Source: Sinomonas gamaensis
Lineage (GTDB): Bacteria > Actinomycetota > Actinomycetes > Actinomycetales > Micrococcaceae
Length of the DNA stretch: 64,000 bases
Assembly (NCBI RefSeq): GCF_005876955.1
Contig: NZ_SSCL01000004.1
Span: 248,001-312,000, forward strand
Direction: 5' to 3'
Part shown: positions 18,133 through 26,969 of the stretch, one piece after another
How the letters are laid out: the number at the start of each line of letters is the position of its first letter
How positions within the stretch are numbered: position 1 is the first letter of the stretch
The notes under the pieces: model-generated
Told to the model about the DNA's origin: nothing
What the model saw: only the letters and a program-made list of their open reading frames with translations
Database searches by the model: none
Translations under genes and position numbers: made by a program

Positions 18133-19740
18133 ATGCCCCTTCGCGTCGAGGCTCCCGCTGCCGGCGATCTTGGCCTGCTGCGCGCGCTCGCCGAGGACCT
18201 CGAGACCCTCGGCTACACCGTCGAGGGCGTCGCCGAGCTCCTCGGGCCGGCGGCCTACAACGCCCTCTCGCGTGATCAGGTGGTGCCGGCCCTCGTTGCC
18301 ACGGCGCGCGCCCTCGACAGCGACGACGGCCGGGCTCGGGGGCTCGCCGTCGTCGTCCGCTTCTTCCTGCTGGGGCGGGCTGTGCGCCGCGATCAGCTGG
18401 GGGCGGCCTTCCCGAGAATCGGCCTCGGCGGCCTTGAGGCGCTCGGGCTCGCCGAGCTGGGCGGGGCGGACGACGGCGGAGGCGTGCGTGCCGCGGTAGA
18501 CCTCCGGCCGTACGCGTGGGACGACGCCGAGGCCGCGTCGGGGGAGGTTCGGCTGTGGGTTGCCTCGGATCTCGCCGCCCACCAGCGCCCCGGCGTCCTG
18601 CGGAAGGACCATGTGCTGGGGATCGGGCACGCCTCCACGACCCTCGTCCAGTCGACGGCCCGCCGCCAGGTCGAGACCGCACTCGACCTCGGGACCGGCT
18701 GCGGGATCCAGACCTTCCACCTCCTGCGGCACGCGCGCAAAGTCGTGGCCACCGACGTCTCCGAACGGGCGCTTGCGTTCACGCGCTTCAATCTCCTCCT
18801 CAATGCCCACCAGCTCGGCATCGACCCGGACCGGCTCGAGGAGCGGGTGGAGCTCAGGCTCGGCTCGTTGCTCGAACCGGTGGCGGGGGAGAGGTTCGAC
18901 TTGGTGGTGTCCAACCCGCCGTTCGTCATCACGCCTCGCGCGGAGGACGAGCGGGCGGAGGATCAGTTCACCTACCGCGACGGCGGATTGCCGGGGGATC
19001 AGCTCGTTGCGGGACTCGTGCAGGGCCTCGGGGACGTGCTCGCTGAGGGCGGGACCGCGCAGCTGCTCGGGAACTGGGAAGTGCCGGAGGGCGTCGCGTG
19101 GCACGAGCGTGTTCGGTCGTGGATTCCGGAGGGGGTCGGCGCCTGGGTCGTCCAGCGCGAGCTCATCGGCCCCGAGCAGTACGCCGAGACCTGGCTTCAG
19201 GATGCGTCGGAGCAGCGTGACCCGGAGGGATACGAGGGCGCGTACGCGGCGTATCTCGACGACTTTGCATCCCGCGGGGTGGCCGGCATCGGCTTCGGCA
19301 TGATGTGGCTCCGGAGGCCCTCGGCCGGGCAGGCGCGGCTCGACCGGTTCGAGGAGCTCACCCACCCGCTCGAGCAGCCCCTTGGACCCCACTGGCAGGC
19401 CGCCGTCGAACGGGCTGACTGGCTGGCGGAGCTGGGGGCGGACGGCCTAGGACCGGTACATCTGCTGGTCCCCGACGACGTCACGGAGGAACGGCATCAG
19501 CGCCCCGGTGCGGAACACCCCGGGGTCATCCTCCTCCGGCAGGGGGCAGGGTTCCGGCGCACCGCTCTTCTCAGCACCGAGCAGGCGGGGTTCGTCTCAG
19601 CGTGCGACGGCGATCTCTCAGCCCGGCAGATTGCGGGCGCCCTCGCCGCGCTTCTGGGCCGGGACGACGAGGCGTTCACGGGGGATCTGCTGCGTGACGT
19701 GCGGGAATTGCTGGCGGACGGGTTCCTTATGAAGCCTTAG
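18133..19740 (+). CDS. Class I SAM-dependent methyltransferase
   Basis: 535 residues: an N-terminal helical domain (about 1-165), a Rossmann methyltransferase core with motif I ALDLGTGCGIQTFHL (about 178) and the HemK/N6-adenine-type NPPF motif (VVSNPPFVI), and a C-terminal domain of about 150 residues. NPPF suggests methylation of a glutamine or planar amino group on protein or nucleic acid. Start two nt after the previous stop, so probably co-transcribed. Specific target unknown. Confidence 0.88.
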   Translation: MPLRVEAPAAGDLGLLRALAEDLETLGYTVEGVAELLGPAAYNALSRDQVVPALVATARALDSDDGRARGLAVVVRFFLLGRAVRRDQLGAAFPRIGLGGLEALGLAELGGADDGGGVRAAVDLRPYAWDDAEAASGEVRLWVASDLAAHQRPGVLRKDHVLGIGHASTTLVQSTARRQVETALDLGTGCGIQTFHLLRHARKVVATDVSERALAFTRFNLLLNAHQLGIDPDRLEERVELRLGSLLEPVAGERFDLVVSNPPFVITPRAEDERAEDQFTYRDGGLPGDQLVAGLVQGLGDVLAEGGTAQLLGNWEVPEGVAWHERVRSWIPEGVGAWVVQRELIGPEQYAETWLQDASEQRDPEGYEGAYAAYLDDFASRGVAGIGFGMMWLRRPSAGQARLDRFEELTHPLEQPLGPHWQAAVERADWLAELGADGLGPVHLLVPDDVTEERHQRPGAEHPGVILLRQGAGFRRTALLSTEQAGFVSACDGDLSARQIAGALAALLGRDDEAFTGDLLRDVRELLADGFLMKP

Positions 19741-19741
19741 T

Positions 19742-19772
19742 TTGACATCCTTGGAGAGATGTGGCGTAAATA
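19742..19772 (+). promoter_or_regulatory. Candidate sigma-70-type promoter of the ArsR-like regulator
   Basis: TTGACA (19742-19747) and TAAATA (19767-19772) are separated by 19 bp, directly after the methyltransferase stop. The -35 is a perfect consensus, which is rare in this GC-rich window. Confidence 0.6.
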
Positions 19773-19801
19773 ACACCGCCACCCCACGACGTAAGAAGCA
19801 C

Positions 19802-20482
19802 ATGACTGACAAGAAGCGCAGCCCGCGCACCGAGAACCCGGTGCGGATCACGGACCCCAAGGCAATCAGAGCACTAGCCCACGGAGCCCGGCTCGCTGCG
19901 ATCAACGAGCTGTATTCCAGCCAGAAGAGCTGGACCGCGACCGAGCTCGCCGCCTTCACCGGCCTCACCCCCAGCGCCATGAGCTATCACCTTCGCGCGC
20001 TCAAGAAGTGGGGCATCGTGGTGGACGCTCCCAACGACGGAGACGGCCGCGAGCGTCGGTGGAAGGCCGCGGGGACAGACCTGAACCTCGACACGGCCAC
20101 CACGGGCCAGACCCCCGGCCTCGCGATCGTGGACATGGAGCTCGACGCTCTCCGCAAGCGCATCGCGAGCCACGCGAAACACCGGGACGCCGCCCGTCGG
20201 CGGGGCGAACCGGACGAGTCGCCTGTGATGATGGTCTCCGGGAATGTGCTCAGGCTGAGCCTCGAGCAGCGCGCGGAGTTCAAGCGGCGCATGTCGGAGC
20301 TGCTGGACGAATTCGATCGGGCCTCGGAGGAGGCAGAGGAGAGCTCGGACGGCAGGCCCGGCGTCGAGCGGATGTACGTGCTGTGGTCGATGCTTCCCGA
20401 GGTCCGCGAAACGGCGCCTGCTCCCGGCCGGCCCGCGGCGCACAGGGCAGCGGTGAAGGAACCGTCCGGCAGGACTGCCTGA
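19802..20482 (+). CDS. ArsR-like winged-helix transcriptional regulator
   Basis: 226 residues. The winged helix spans about residues 20-95: IRALAHGARLAAINEL, recognition helix LTPSAMSYHLRALKKWG, then a basic wing (GDGRERRWKA). The C-terminal half is helical and charged and may oligomerise. No metal-binding Cys motif, so not a metal sensor of the classical type. ATG chosen at MTDKKRS, since an earlier start would sit inside the promoter. Directly upstream of topA on the same strand. Confidence 0.85.
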   Translation: MTDKKRSPRTENPVRITDPKAIRALAHGARLAAINELYSSQKSWTATELAAFTGLTPSAMSYHLRALKKWGIVVDAPNDGDGRERRWKAAGTDLNLDTATTGQTPGLAIVDMELDALRKRIASHAKHRDAARRRGEPDESPVMMVSGNVLRLSLEQRAEFKRRMSELLDEFDRASEEAEESSDGRPGVERMYVLWSMLPEVRETAPAPGRPAAHRAAVKEPSGRTA

Positions 20483-20585
20483 GGGCGGTTGTCCACAGGC
20501 ACGTGCTCCACTTGCGCGTGCGGCGCCGTCGTATGGTGAACTAGGGACTTGCGCCCAAGCACCTGTTGTTGTCCTGAGGAGAAGC

Positions 20586-23363
20586 GTGGCCACGAAGGCT
20601 AAAACCGGCAAGAAGCTCGTGATCGTGGAGTCGCCGGCCAAGAGCAAGACCATCGCCCAGTATCTGGGCGAGGGTTTCGAGGTCGACGCGTCGATGGGCC
20701 ACATCCGGGACCTGCCCCAGCCTTCGGACCTCCCGGCCGAGCTCAAGAAGAGCTCCGTGGGCAAGTTCGCGGTGGACATCGAGCACGGCTTCGAGCCGTA
20801 CTACGTGGTGTCGCCGGAGAAGAAGAAGAAGGTCGCCGAGCTCAAGGCGAAGCTCAAGGACGCGGACGAGCTTTTCCTCGCCACTGACGGTGACCGCGAA
20901 GGCGAGGCCATCGCATGGCACCTGCTCGAGGTGCTCAAGCCCAAGGTGCCCGTGCATCGCCTCACCTTCCCCGAGATCACGAAGGAAGCCATCCAGCGCG
21001 CGATGGCGGAGCTGCGGGATGTCGACGAGTCCTTGGTCGACGCCCAGGAGACCCGCCGCGTCCTCGACCGCCTCTACGGCTACGAGATCTCGCCGGTCCT
21101 GTGGCGGAAGGTCGCGGGGGGCCTCTCGGCGGGACGCGTCCAGTCCGTCGCCACCCGCCTCGTCGTGGAGCGGGAACGCGAGCGCATGGCCTTCCGGGCC
21201 GCGGACTACTGGGACCTCCTCGCGATTCTTGCACCCCAAGCGGGAGCGGACGACGACGGCGCAGCCCAGCGCTTCCAAGCCCGCCTCACAAGCGTGGACG
21301 GGAAGAAGGTTGCCTCCGGCCGCGACTTCGACGACCGCGGCAGGCTCACCGCGAAGAACGCGGTGCTGCTCGACGAGGCTGCCGCACGCGCTCTGGCCTC
21401 GGGCCTTGCGGATGCCGCGTTCTCGGTGCGCTCGGTCGAGGAGAAGCCGTACACACGCCGGCCCGCGGCACCGTTCACGACGTCGACGCTCCAGCAGGAG
21501 GCGGCGCGGAAGCTGCGCTTCTCGGCGCGGGTGACCATGCAGGTGGCCCAGCGGCTCTACGAGAACGGCTACATCACCTACATGCGTACGGACTCGACCG
21601 CCCTGAGCGATCAGGCCGTGAGCGCAGCACGCCGTCAGGCCTCCGAGCTGTACGGCCCGAACTTCGTGCCGTCGCGCCCGCGCGTCTATGTGTCGAAGGC
21701 CAAGAACGCCCAGGAGGCGCACGAGGCCATCCGCCCGGCAGGTGACTCCTTCCGCACGCCCGCCCAGGTCGCCAACCAGCTGCGCGGGGACGAATTCCGG
21801 CTCTACGAGCTGATCTGGAAGCGCACCGTCGCGTCCCAGATGGAGGACGCGAAGGGGTCCACCGCTACGGTCCGGCTTGGCGCCGTGGCCGCTGCCGGCG
21901 AGGCCGCGGGCCAAGACGCCGAATTCTCGGCCTCGGGCACGGTCATCACGTTCCGCGGCTTCCTCGCTGCCTACGAGGAGGGCCGCGACGAGGTGCGCGA
22001 GGACAGCGAGAACGGCTCGGCCGGGTCTGCGGGCTCGGGCGACGGCGGCCGCCTCCCCGCGCTCACGGCGGGCCAGCCGCTCGACGCACTCGAGCTCACC
22101 CCGAACGGCCACCAGACGTCCCCGCCCCCGCGGTACACCGAAGCCTCGCTGGTCAAGACGCTCGAGGAGCGGGGGATTGGGCGCCCGTCGACCTACGCCG
22201 CCACGATCTCCACGATCATGGACCGTGGCTACGTCCGCACCCGAGGCAACGCGCTCGTGCCGAGCTGGATCGCGTTCTCGGTGGTCCGCCTGCTCGAGGA
22301 CTACTTCCACGACTACGTCGACTACGACTTCACGGCCGAGATGGAGGAGGACCTGGACCGGATCGCGGCTGGCGAGCAGGCCGGCTCCGATTGGCTCAGC
22401 GAGTTCTACTTCGGCGGCGAAGGCAAGCCGGGGCTCACCACCATCGTCAACGGCCTCGGGGAAATCGACGCCCGTGAGGTCAACTCCGTGGAGATCGCCC
22501 CCGGGATCGTGCTCCGCGTGGGCAAGTACGGGCCGTACCTCGAGAAGCCGCTCCCGGACGGGGCCCCCGAGGGAACGGTTCCAGAGCGCGCAAATGTCCC
22601 CGAGGATCTGGCCCCGGATGAGCTCACGGCGGACAAGGCCCGCGAGCTGATGGAGAATTCGGGTCCTGAGGAGCGCATTCTCGGCGACGATCCGCTGACC
22701 GGCCACACCGTCGTCGCCAAGAACGGCCGCTATGGGGCCTACGTCACGGAGGTCATTCCCGAGGCGACCCCGGAGCAGCTCGCGGCGCAGCCGGTCGAGT
22801 ACTACAAGAACGGCAAGCCCAAGCCGCCCAAGAAGCCCGCGAAGGTCAAGCCGCGCACCGCCTCGCTGTTCAAGTCGATGAGCATCGACACAGTCACCCT
22901 CGACGACGCCCTGAAGCTCATGAGCCTTCCCCGTGTCCTCGGCAAAGACGAGGAGGGGAACGTCATCACGGTGCAGAACGGGCGCTTTGGGCCGTACCTC
23001 AAGAAGGGCACGGACTCCCGGTCGATAGGGAGCGAGGAGGAGATCTTCACGATCACCCTCGAGGAGGCTCTCAAGATCTACGCACAGCCGAAGACGCGCG
23101 GAGGCCGGACGGCCGCGCCGCCGCTGGCCGAGTTCGGGGACGACCCAGAATCCGGCAAGCCCATCGTGGTGAAGGAAGGCCGCTTCGGTCCATACATCAC
23201 CGATGGCGTCACCAACATCACGGTGCCGCGTGCCACGCCCCTCGAGGAGCTCACCCGGGAGCGCGCCGTCGAACTCCTTGCGGAGAAGCGCGCGAAGGGA
23301 CCGGTCAAGAAACCGGCGCGCCGCGCTGCGGGGGGAACCCGGGCCAAGGCGGGAGCGAAGTGA
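20586..23363 (+). CDS. topA: DNA topoisomerase I
   Basis: Type IA topoisomerase relaxing negative supercoils, 925 residues, GTG start. Toprim motifs are VESPAKSKTI near the N-terminus and LATDGDREGEAIAWHL; the active-site Tyr is about residue 332 in YITYMRTDST. The C-terminus lacks zinc-finger cysteines and has instead repeated GRFGPYL-type modules (three or four copies) and a Lys/Arg/Ala-rich tail (KKPARRAAGGTRAKAGAK), the actinobacterial pattern linked to processivity. Next gene starts within its stop (GTGA). Confidence 0.98.
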   Translation: MATKAKTGKKLVIVESPAKSKTIAQYLGEGFEVDASMGHIRDLPQPSDLPAELKKSSVGKFAVDIEHGFEPYYVVSPEKKKKVAELKAKLKDADELFLATDGDREGEAIAWHLLEVLKPKVPVHRLTFPEITKEAIQRAMAELRDVDESLVDAQETRRVLDRLYGYEISPVLWRKVAGGLSAGRVQSVATRLVVERERERMAFRAADYWDLLAILAPQAGADDDGAAQRFQARLTSVDGKKVASGRDFDDRGRLTAKNAVLLDEAAARALASGLADAAFSVRSVEEKPYTRRPAAPFTTSTLQQEAARKLRFSARVTMQVAQRLYENGYITYMRTDSTALSDQAVSAARRQASELYGPNFVPSRPRVYVSKAKNAQEAHEAIRPAGDSFRTPAQVANQLRGDEFRLYELIWKRTVASQMEDAKGSTATVRLGAVAAAGEAAGQDAEFSASGTVITFRGFLAAYEEGRDEVREDSENGSAGSAGSGDGGRLPALTAGQPLDALELTPNGHQTSPPPRYTEASLVKTLEERGIGRPSTYAATISTIMDRGYVRTRGNALVPSWIAFSVVRLLEDYFHDYVDYDFTAEMEEDLDRIAAGEQAGSDWLSEFYFGGEGKPGLTTIVNGLGEIDAREVNSVEIAPGIVLRVGKYGPYLEKPLPDGAPEGTVPERANVPEDLAPDELTADKARELMENSGPEERILGDDPLTGHTVVAKNGRYGAYVTEVIPEATPEQLAAQPVEYYKNGKPKPPKKPAKVKPRTASLFKSMSIDTVTLDDALKLMSLPRVLGKDEEGNVITVQNGRFGPYLKKGTDSRSIGSEEEIFTITLEEALKIYAQPKTRGGRTAAPPLAEFGDDPESGKPIVVKEGRFGPYITDGVTNITVPRATPLEELTRERAVELLAEKRAKGPVKKPARRAAGGTRAKAGAK

Positions 23364-23833
23364 GCGCCGACGGGACGCCGGCGGCGCACCTCGATCCGCG
23401 ACCGCTCAACGACCTCGAGGCGGCGCTGGACGCGGCCTCCAAGGGAGCAGCGGACAGCACTGAGCCCGTCCTCGCGTTCCTGAACAGCCTCGTCCACCTC
23501 CTCGTGCCCGAGCCGGTACCGGGCCAGACCGAATACGTGGAGCCCCTCGTGCTCACGAACGCAGAGGGCAAGCCGCTGGTGGCGGCCTTCACGGATGAGA
23601 CGCGGATTCGGCCCGACTTCCTCGAGCACGCCCCGACAGTCGTCACGACCCAAGGCGCAGTCCTCCTGCAGAACCTCGGTCCGGAGCTCGGGATCGTCCT
23701 GAATCCCGGCAGCGCGTTCGGCTTCGAACTCGCAGCCGACCAGGTCGCGGCGATCCTTCGGGACTTCCGGCCCGCCACGCAAGACGAGTTGGACAGCGCG
23801 GCCGAGATTGTCACCGAAGAGGGCGGGGAATAA
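23360..23833 (+). CDS. SseB N-terminal-domain-like protein
   Basis: 157 residues, GTG start overlapping the topA stop. The core (ALDAASKGAADSTEPVLAFLNSLVHLLVP ... GKPLVAAFTDETRI ... ELGIVLNPGSAFGFEL) resembles the SseB N-terminal domain found as a small stand-alone protein in actinobacteria. No catalytic motif. Coupling to topA is a sequence observation; a functional link is not shown. Confidence 0.75.
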   Translation: MSADGTPAAHLDPRPLNDLEAALDAASKGAADSTEPVLAFLNSLVHLLVPEPVPGQTEYVEPLVLTNAEGKPLVAAFTDETRIRPDFLEHAPTVVTTQGAVLLQNLGPELGIVLNPGSAFGFELAADQVAAILRDFRPATQDELDSAAEIVTEEGGE

Positions 23834-23840
23834 TAGGCAC

Positions 23841-24860
23841 ATGCGTCTAGGCGTCCTCGACATCGGTTCGAACACCGTGCACCTCCTCCTGGTGGACGCC
23901 CATCCCGGCGCGCAGCCGATCGCCTTCGCCTCCCACAAGCGGTCGCTCTCCTTGGTGAAGCACCTCGAGGATGACGGCAGCATCAGCGAGAAGGGCCAGC
24001 AGGAGCTCATCGACTTCGTCCACGAGGCGTGGGACTTCGCCGGCCGCCACGACGCCGAGGACCTGCTGGCGTTCTGCACCTCTGCCATCCGCGAGGCCGA
24101 GAACGGGGAGACCGTGATCGAGCGGATCCACCGCGAAACCGGAGTGACTCTCCAAGAGCTCACGGGCCGCGAGGAAGCCGCGATGACGTTCTTCGCCGTA
24201 CGTCGCTGGTACGGCTGGGGCCGGGAGAAGATCCTGTCGCTCGACATCGGCGGAGGATCGTTCGAGATGGCGATGGGGAACGACTCGCTTCCCGATGCGG
24301 CGGAGTCCGTCCCACTCGGTGCGCAGCGGCTCACCCGCGATTGGCTCCCCGAGGATCCGCCCAGCGCCAAGAGCGTCAAGGAGCTTCGCCGTTACATCCG
24401 CTCGACCCTCAAGCCCGTGGTGCGAACGTTCCAAGACCTCGGCAGGCCCACGCTGGTGACGGGGACGTCGAAGACCTTCCGTTCGCTCGCCCGGATCGCC
24501 GGTGCAGCGCCCAGCGGCGCCGGACCGTACGTCCGGCGCGTGCTGAAGGGCACGGATCTGGGGGTCTGGACGCAGAGGATTTCGGCGATGTCCTCCGAGG
24601 ACAGAGCGCATCTCCCGGGCGTCTCCGAGACCCGCGCCCTCCAACTTCTGGCCGGCGCGCTCGTGGCGGAGGCGGCCATGGAGCTGTTCGAGGTCGAGGA
24701 GCTTGAAATCTGCCCGTGGGCCCTCCGGGAAGGACTTATCTTGCGTCGCCTCGACCAGCTCGTCTTCGATGGACCTCTCGCCCCGCCCGACCATATCCGG
24801 CCGATTGAGAGTGAGCGGCGTCGCAGCGCGATGCAGCACCCAGCTTGGAGTGCGCGATGA
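23841..24860 (+). CDS. Ppx/GppA-family exopolyphosphatase
   Basis: 339 residues of the actin-like ATPase fold: phosphate 1 motif LGVLDIGSNTVHLLL, phosphate 2 motif SLDIGGGSFEMAMG, GREEAAMTF catalytic-Glu region, and TGTSKTFRSLAR. Predicted to hydrolyse polyphosphate or (p)ppGpp-type phosphates; this short actinobacterial form lacks an HD domain. ATG at MRLGVLDIG. Overlaps the TIM-barrel gene by ATGA; the pair followed by proC is also conserved in mycobacteria. Confidence 0.93.
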   Translation: MRLGVLDIGSNTVHLLLVDAHPGAQPIAFASHKRSLSLVKHLEDDGSISEKGQQELIDFVHEAWDFAGRHDAEDLLAFCTSAIREAENGETVIERIHRETGVTLQELTGREEAAMTFFAVRRWYGWGREKILSLDIGGGSFEMAMGNDSLPDAAESVPLGAQRLTRDWLPEDPPSAKSVKELRRYIRSTLKPVVRTFQDLGRPTLVTGTSKTFRSLARIAGAAPSGAGPYVRRVLKGTDLGVWTQRISAMSSEDRAHLPGVSETRALQLLAGALVAEAAMELFEVEELEICPWALREGLILRRLDQLVFDGPLAPPDHIRPIESERRRSAMQHPAWSAR

Positions 24861-25717
24861 GCGAGGCTACCCTGCCCGAGTGGCGCCAGGCGCACGGCAT
24901 GCCAGAGGTTCCGGTGGCCCTCTCGAGCGCATCCGTGTACCCCCTGAGCGTCCATGATGCATTCGCGTGCGCGGCGGACCTCGGTTTCGATGGTGTCGAG
25001 GTCATGGTCACGAACAACTCGACCAGCCAGGAATCAGACGCGCTGGTGCATCTGGCCGAACGCTACGATCAGCCCATCGTGTCCATCCACGCCCCGACCC
25101 TGCTCCTCACGCAGCAGGTCTGGGGCGGGGCGTGGAGCAAGATTCGCCGCTCGTGCCAGATGGCGCGCGAGGTCGGATGCGACACCGTGGTGGTGCATCC
25201 GCCCTTTCGGTGGCAGACCGGCTACGCCGACGGCTTCTCCATCGGCGTCCGCGACCTCGCGGAGGAGTACGAGGTGCACATCGCGGTGGAGAACATGTAC
25301 CCGTGGCGGGTCCGCGGACGCGACGCTAGGGCGTACCTCCCGCACTGGGATCCGGTGGGGCAAGGCTACCGGGACGTCACCTGGGACTTCTCGCACGCCG
25401 CCACCGCACGGGAGGACAGCCTCGAGGCACTCAAAGCGCTCGGCCAGTCGGTGCGCCACATCCACCTCACGGACGGATCGGGCGCGTCCTTCCGGGACGA
25501 GCATCTTCTGCCCGGGCAGGGAACGCAGCGGGTAGGCGAGTGCCTCCAGTACCTTGCCGATTCGGCGTTCGAGGGCGTGGTGGTGGCCGAGATCAGCACA
25601 CGGAAGGCTCGCGGGGTTGGGGAGCGCGAGCAGATGCTTGCCAAGACCCTCGAGTTCGCGCGGCACCATCTCGGACAGCTGGCGGGCAGGAGCGGGGCGC
25701 AGCAGAGCGCCCGCTAG
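24857..25717 (+). CDS. Sugar phosphate isomerase/epimerase-like TIM-barrel protein
   Basis: 286 residues of the AP-endonuclease-2/xylose-isomerase-like fold. Metal-site features: Glu in FDGVEVMV, His in VSIHAP, VVVHPPFRW, Glu in HIAVENMYPW, His in TWDFSHA, HIHLTDGSG, and Glu in VVVAEIST. Substrate unknown. Coupled to the Ppx gene by ATGA. Confidence 0.87.
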   Translation: MSEATLPEWRQAHGMPEVPVALSSASVYPLSVHDAFACAADLGFDGVEVMVTNNSTSQESDALVHLAERYDQPIVSIHAPTLLLTQQVWGGAWSKIRRSCQMAREVGCDTVVVHPPFRWQTGYADGFSIGVRDLAEEYEVHIAVENMYPWRVRGRDARAYLPHWDPVGQGYRDVTWDFSHAATAREDSLEALKALGQSVRHIHLTDGSGASFRDEHLLPGQGTQRVGECLQYLADSAFEGVVVAEISTRKARGVGEREQMLAKTLEFARHHLGQLAGRSGAQQSAR

Positions 25718-25727
25718 GAAAGCGAAA

Positions 25728-25777
25728 CGCCGGCCCGGCAGGAGATCTTGGGGGGGTAATCACCTGCCGGGCCGGCG
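25728..25777 (+). terminator. Strong 15-bp hairpin after the TIM-barrel gene
   Basis: Exact 15-bp arms (25728-25742 CGCCGGCCCGGCAGG; 25763-25777) with a 20-nt loop, starting 11 nt after the stop codon. No T-run; a GC-rich terminator of the kind common in actinobacteria is the simplest reading. Confidence 0.6.
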
Positions 25778-25781
25778 CTCT

Positions 25782-26017
25782 GGTCCGTCCGGCGAACCGT
25801 TCGGACCCATCACTCGCACCTAATGAGTGGGTCCACTATGGCAACAGCGCCTGAGAGCACCCCAGACGGAAGCTGGATAGAAGCTGGAAGCTGGAGAGAA
25901 GCTGGAAGCTGGGGAAAGAGTAAGGCGCTGGCAGTGCGGGGAAGGTGGGGGACCATGATCCGCAACTGCCAGCGCCGTGCGACCGCTTGGGGAAGCGGCC
26001 GCTCCATCACTCGCACC
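25782..26017. repeat. Structured intergenic segment with flanking 14-bp direct repeats
   Basis: Between the TIM-barrel gene and proC there are 406 bases without a convincing gene. The exact 14-mer CCATCACTCGCACC occurs at 25807 and 26004. Between them lie a run of GAAGCTG heptamers (25869-25911; an 18-bp unit twice) and a perfect 12-bp stem (GGCGCTGGCAGT 25924-25935 with 25965-25976), extended by four more pairs past a bulged A. A small hairpin GGTCCG/CGGACC precedes the left repeat. A 66-codon open frame (25823-26023) spans it, but its product is Gly/Ser/Trp low complexity and I do not call it. Confidence 0.55.
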
Positions 26018-26123
26018 CTGTGAGGTAGTAACCACAGTAGGGACCGATGTTGTGAGTAGGCCTCGGCGTACGTGTGAAGAAGCTGGGAATGCGCGCAGAG
26101 GCGGCGGCTGGCAGGATGGGCGC

Positions 26124-26954
26124 ATGACCTACAAGATCGCCTTCCTCGGCTGCGGTTCCATGAACGAGGCCATCATGGCTGGCCTGCTGGCGGCGGGCGT
26201 TCCCAAGACGGAAGTCACGGCGACAGTGCGCCGCCGTGACCGCGCCGCTGAGCTTGCGAAGCGCTATGGGGTCACGGTCATGGCCACGGGCGAGGAGGAG
26301 GATGCCAACCAGCAGGCGGTGCGCGGGGCATCTCTGGTGATCCTCGGGGTGAAGCCAGTGGGCGTAGCGGATCTCGCGCGCGACATCGCTCCGGTGCTGC
26401 CGCCGTCGGCCGTCGTTGTGAGCGTCGCCGCAGCGGTTTCCATCGCGCAGCTCGAGCGTGCCCTCCCGGAGGGCCAACCGGTCATCCGGACGATGCCCAA
26501 CACGCCTGCGCGCCTTGGGCGTGGGGTCGTCTCGATCTCCGGCGGAACGCACGCGACGCGGGAGCACGTCGAGAAGGTCAAGCAGCTCTTCGACAGCCTG
26601 GGGCTCGTGGTCGAGGTCCCCGAGGACCAGGTGGACGCGGTGAGCGCGGTGAGCGGGTCAGGCCCCGCCTATGCGTTCTATCTCGCCGAGGCAATGGCCG
26701 ACGCCGGAACTCGGCTTGGCCTTGATCCCGAGCTTTCGCTCCGCCTGGCCCGGGAGACGGTGGTGGGCGCGGGGTACATGCTCGCCGAGCCCGGCGCGGA
26801 TCCCGTCGCCCTCCGGCGCGCGGTCACGAGCCCGAATGGCACGACCGAGCGGGCGATTGCGACCTTCGACGAACGAGGTCTTCCGAACATCATCGCGGAC
26901 GGAGCGCGGGCAGCGGCCGAGCGCTCGAAGGACATCACGCGCGAGCTCGGCTGA
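26124..26954 (+). CDS. proC: Pyrroline-5-carboxylate reductase
   Basis: Last step of proline synthesis. 276 residues: N-terminal NADPH fold (IAFLGCGSMNEAIMAG), RTMPNTPA, and the conserved C-terminal signature DAVSAVSGSGPAYAF with LREAVTSPNGTT-like LRRAVTSPNGTT. ATG chosen at MTYKIAFLG with AGGATG upstream; upstream in-frame codons are intergenic. It ends 15 nt before the convergent HD/LuxR gene. Confidence 0.96.
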   Translation: MTYKIAFLGCGSMNEAIMAGLLAAGVPKTEVTATVRRRDRAAELAKRYGVTVMATGEEEDANQQAVRGASLVILGVKPVGVADLARDIAPVLPPSAVVVSVAAAVSIAQLERALPEGQPVIRTMPNTPARLGRGVVSISGGTHATREHVEKVKQLFDSLGLVVEVPEDQVDAVSAVSGSGPAYAFYLAEAMADAGTRLGLDPELSLRLARETVVGAGYMLAEPGADPVALRRAVTSPNGTTERAIATFDERGLPNIIADGARAAAERSKDITRELG

Positions 26955-26969
26955 GTCGGGTGCCTTGAT

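Noticed and set aside
16619-18682. One 687-codon minus-strand frame covering the lipoprotein and reductase region
   Set aside because: Only the last 183 codons are real; they begin at an ATG with GGAGG and a signal peptide. The upstream part is the shadow of the aldo/keto reductase and methyltransferase genes.
20512-20537. Promoter TTGCGC/TATGGT before topA
   Set aside because: The spacer is only 14 bp, too short for a normal promoter. TATGGT may still be a -10 with an unrecognised -35.
20541-22706. 721-codon open frame antisense to topA
   Set aside because: High-GC genes leave long open frames on the opposite strand. The product is Arg/Gly/Val low complexity, and topA on the other strand has complete family motifs.
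25823-26023. 66-residue protein from the repeat-rich gap before proC
   Set aside because: Gly/Ser/Trp repeats come directly from the GAAGCTG DNA repeat. There is no ribosome site, and the reverse strand is equally open.
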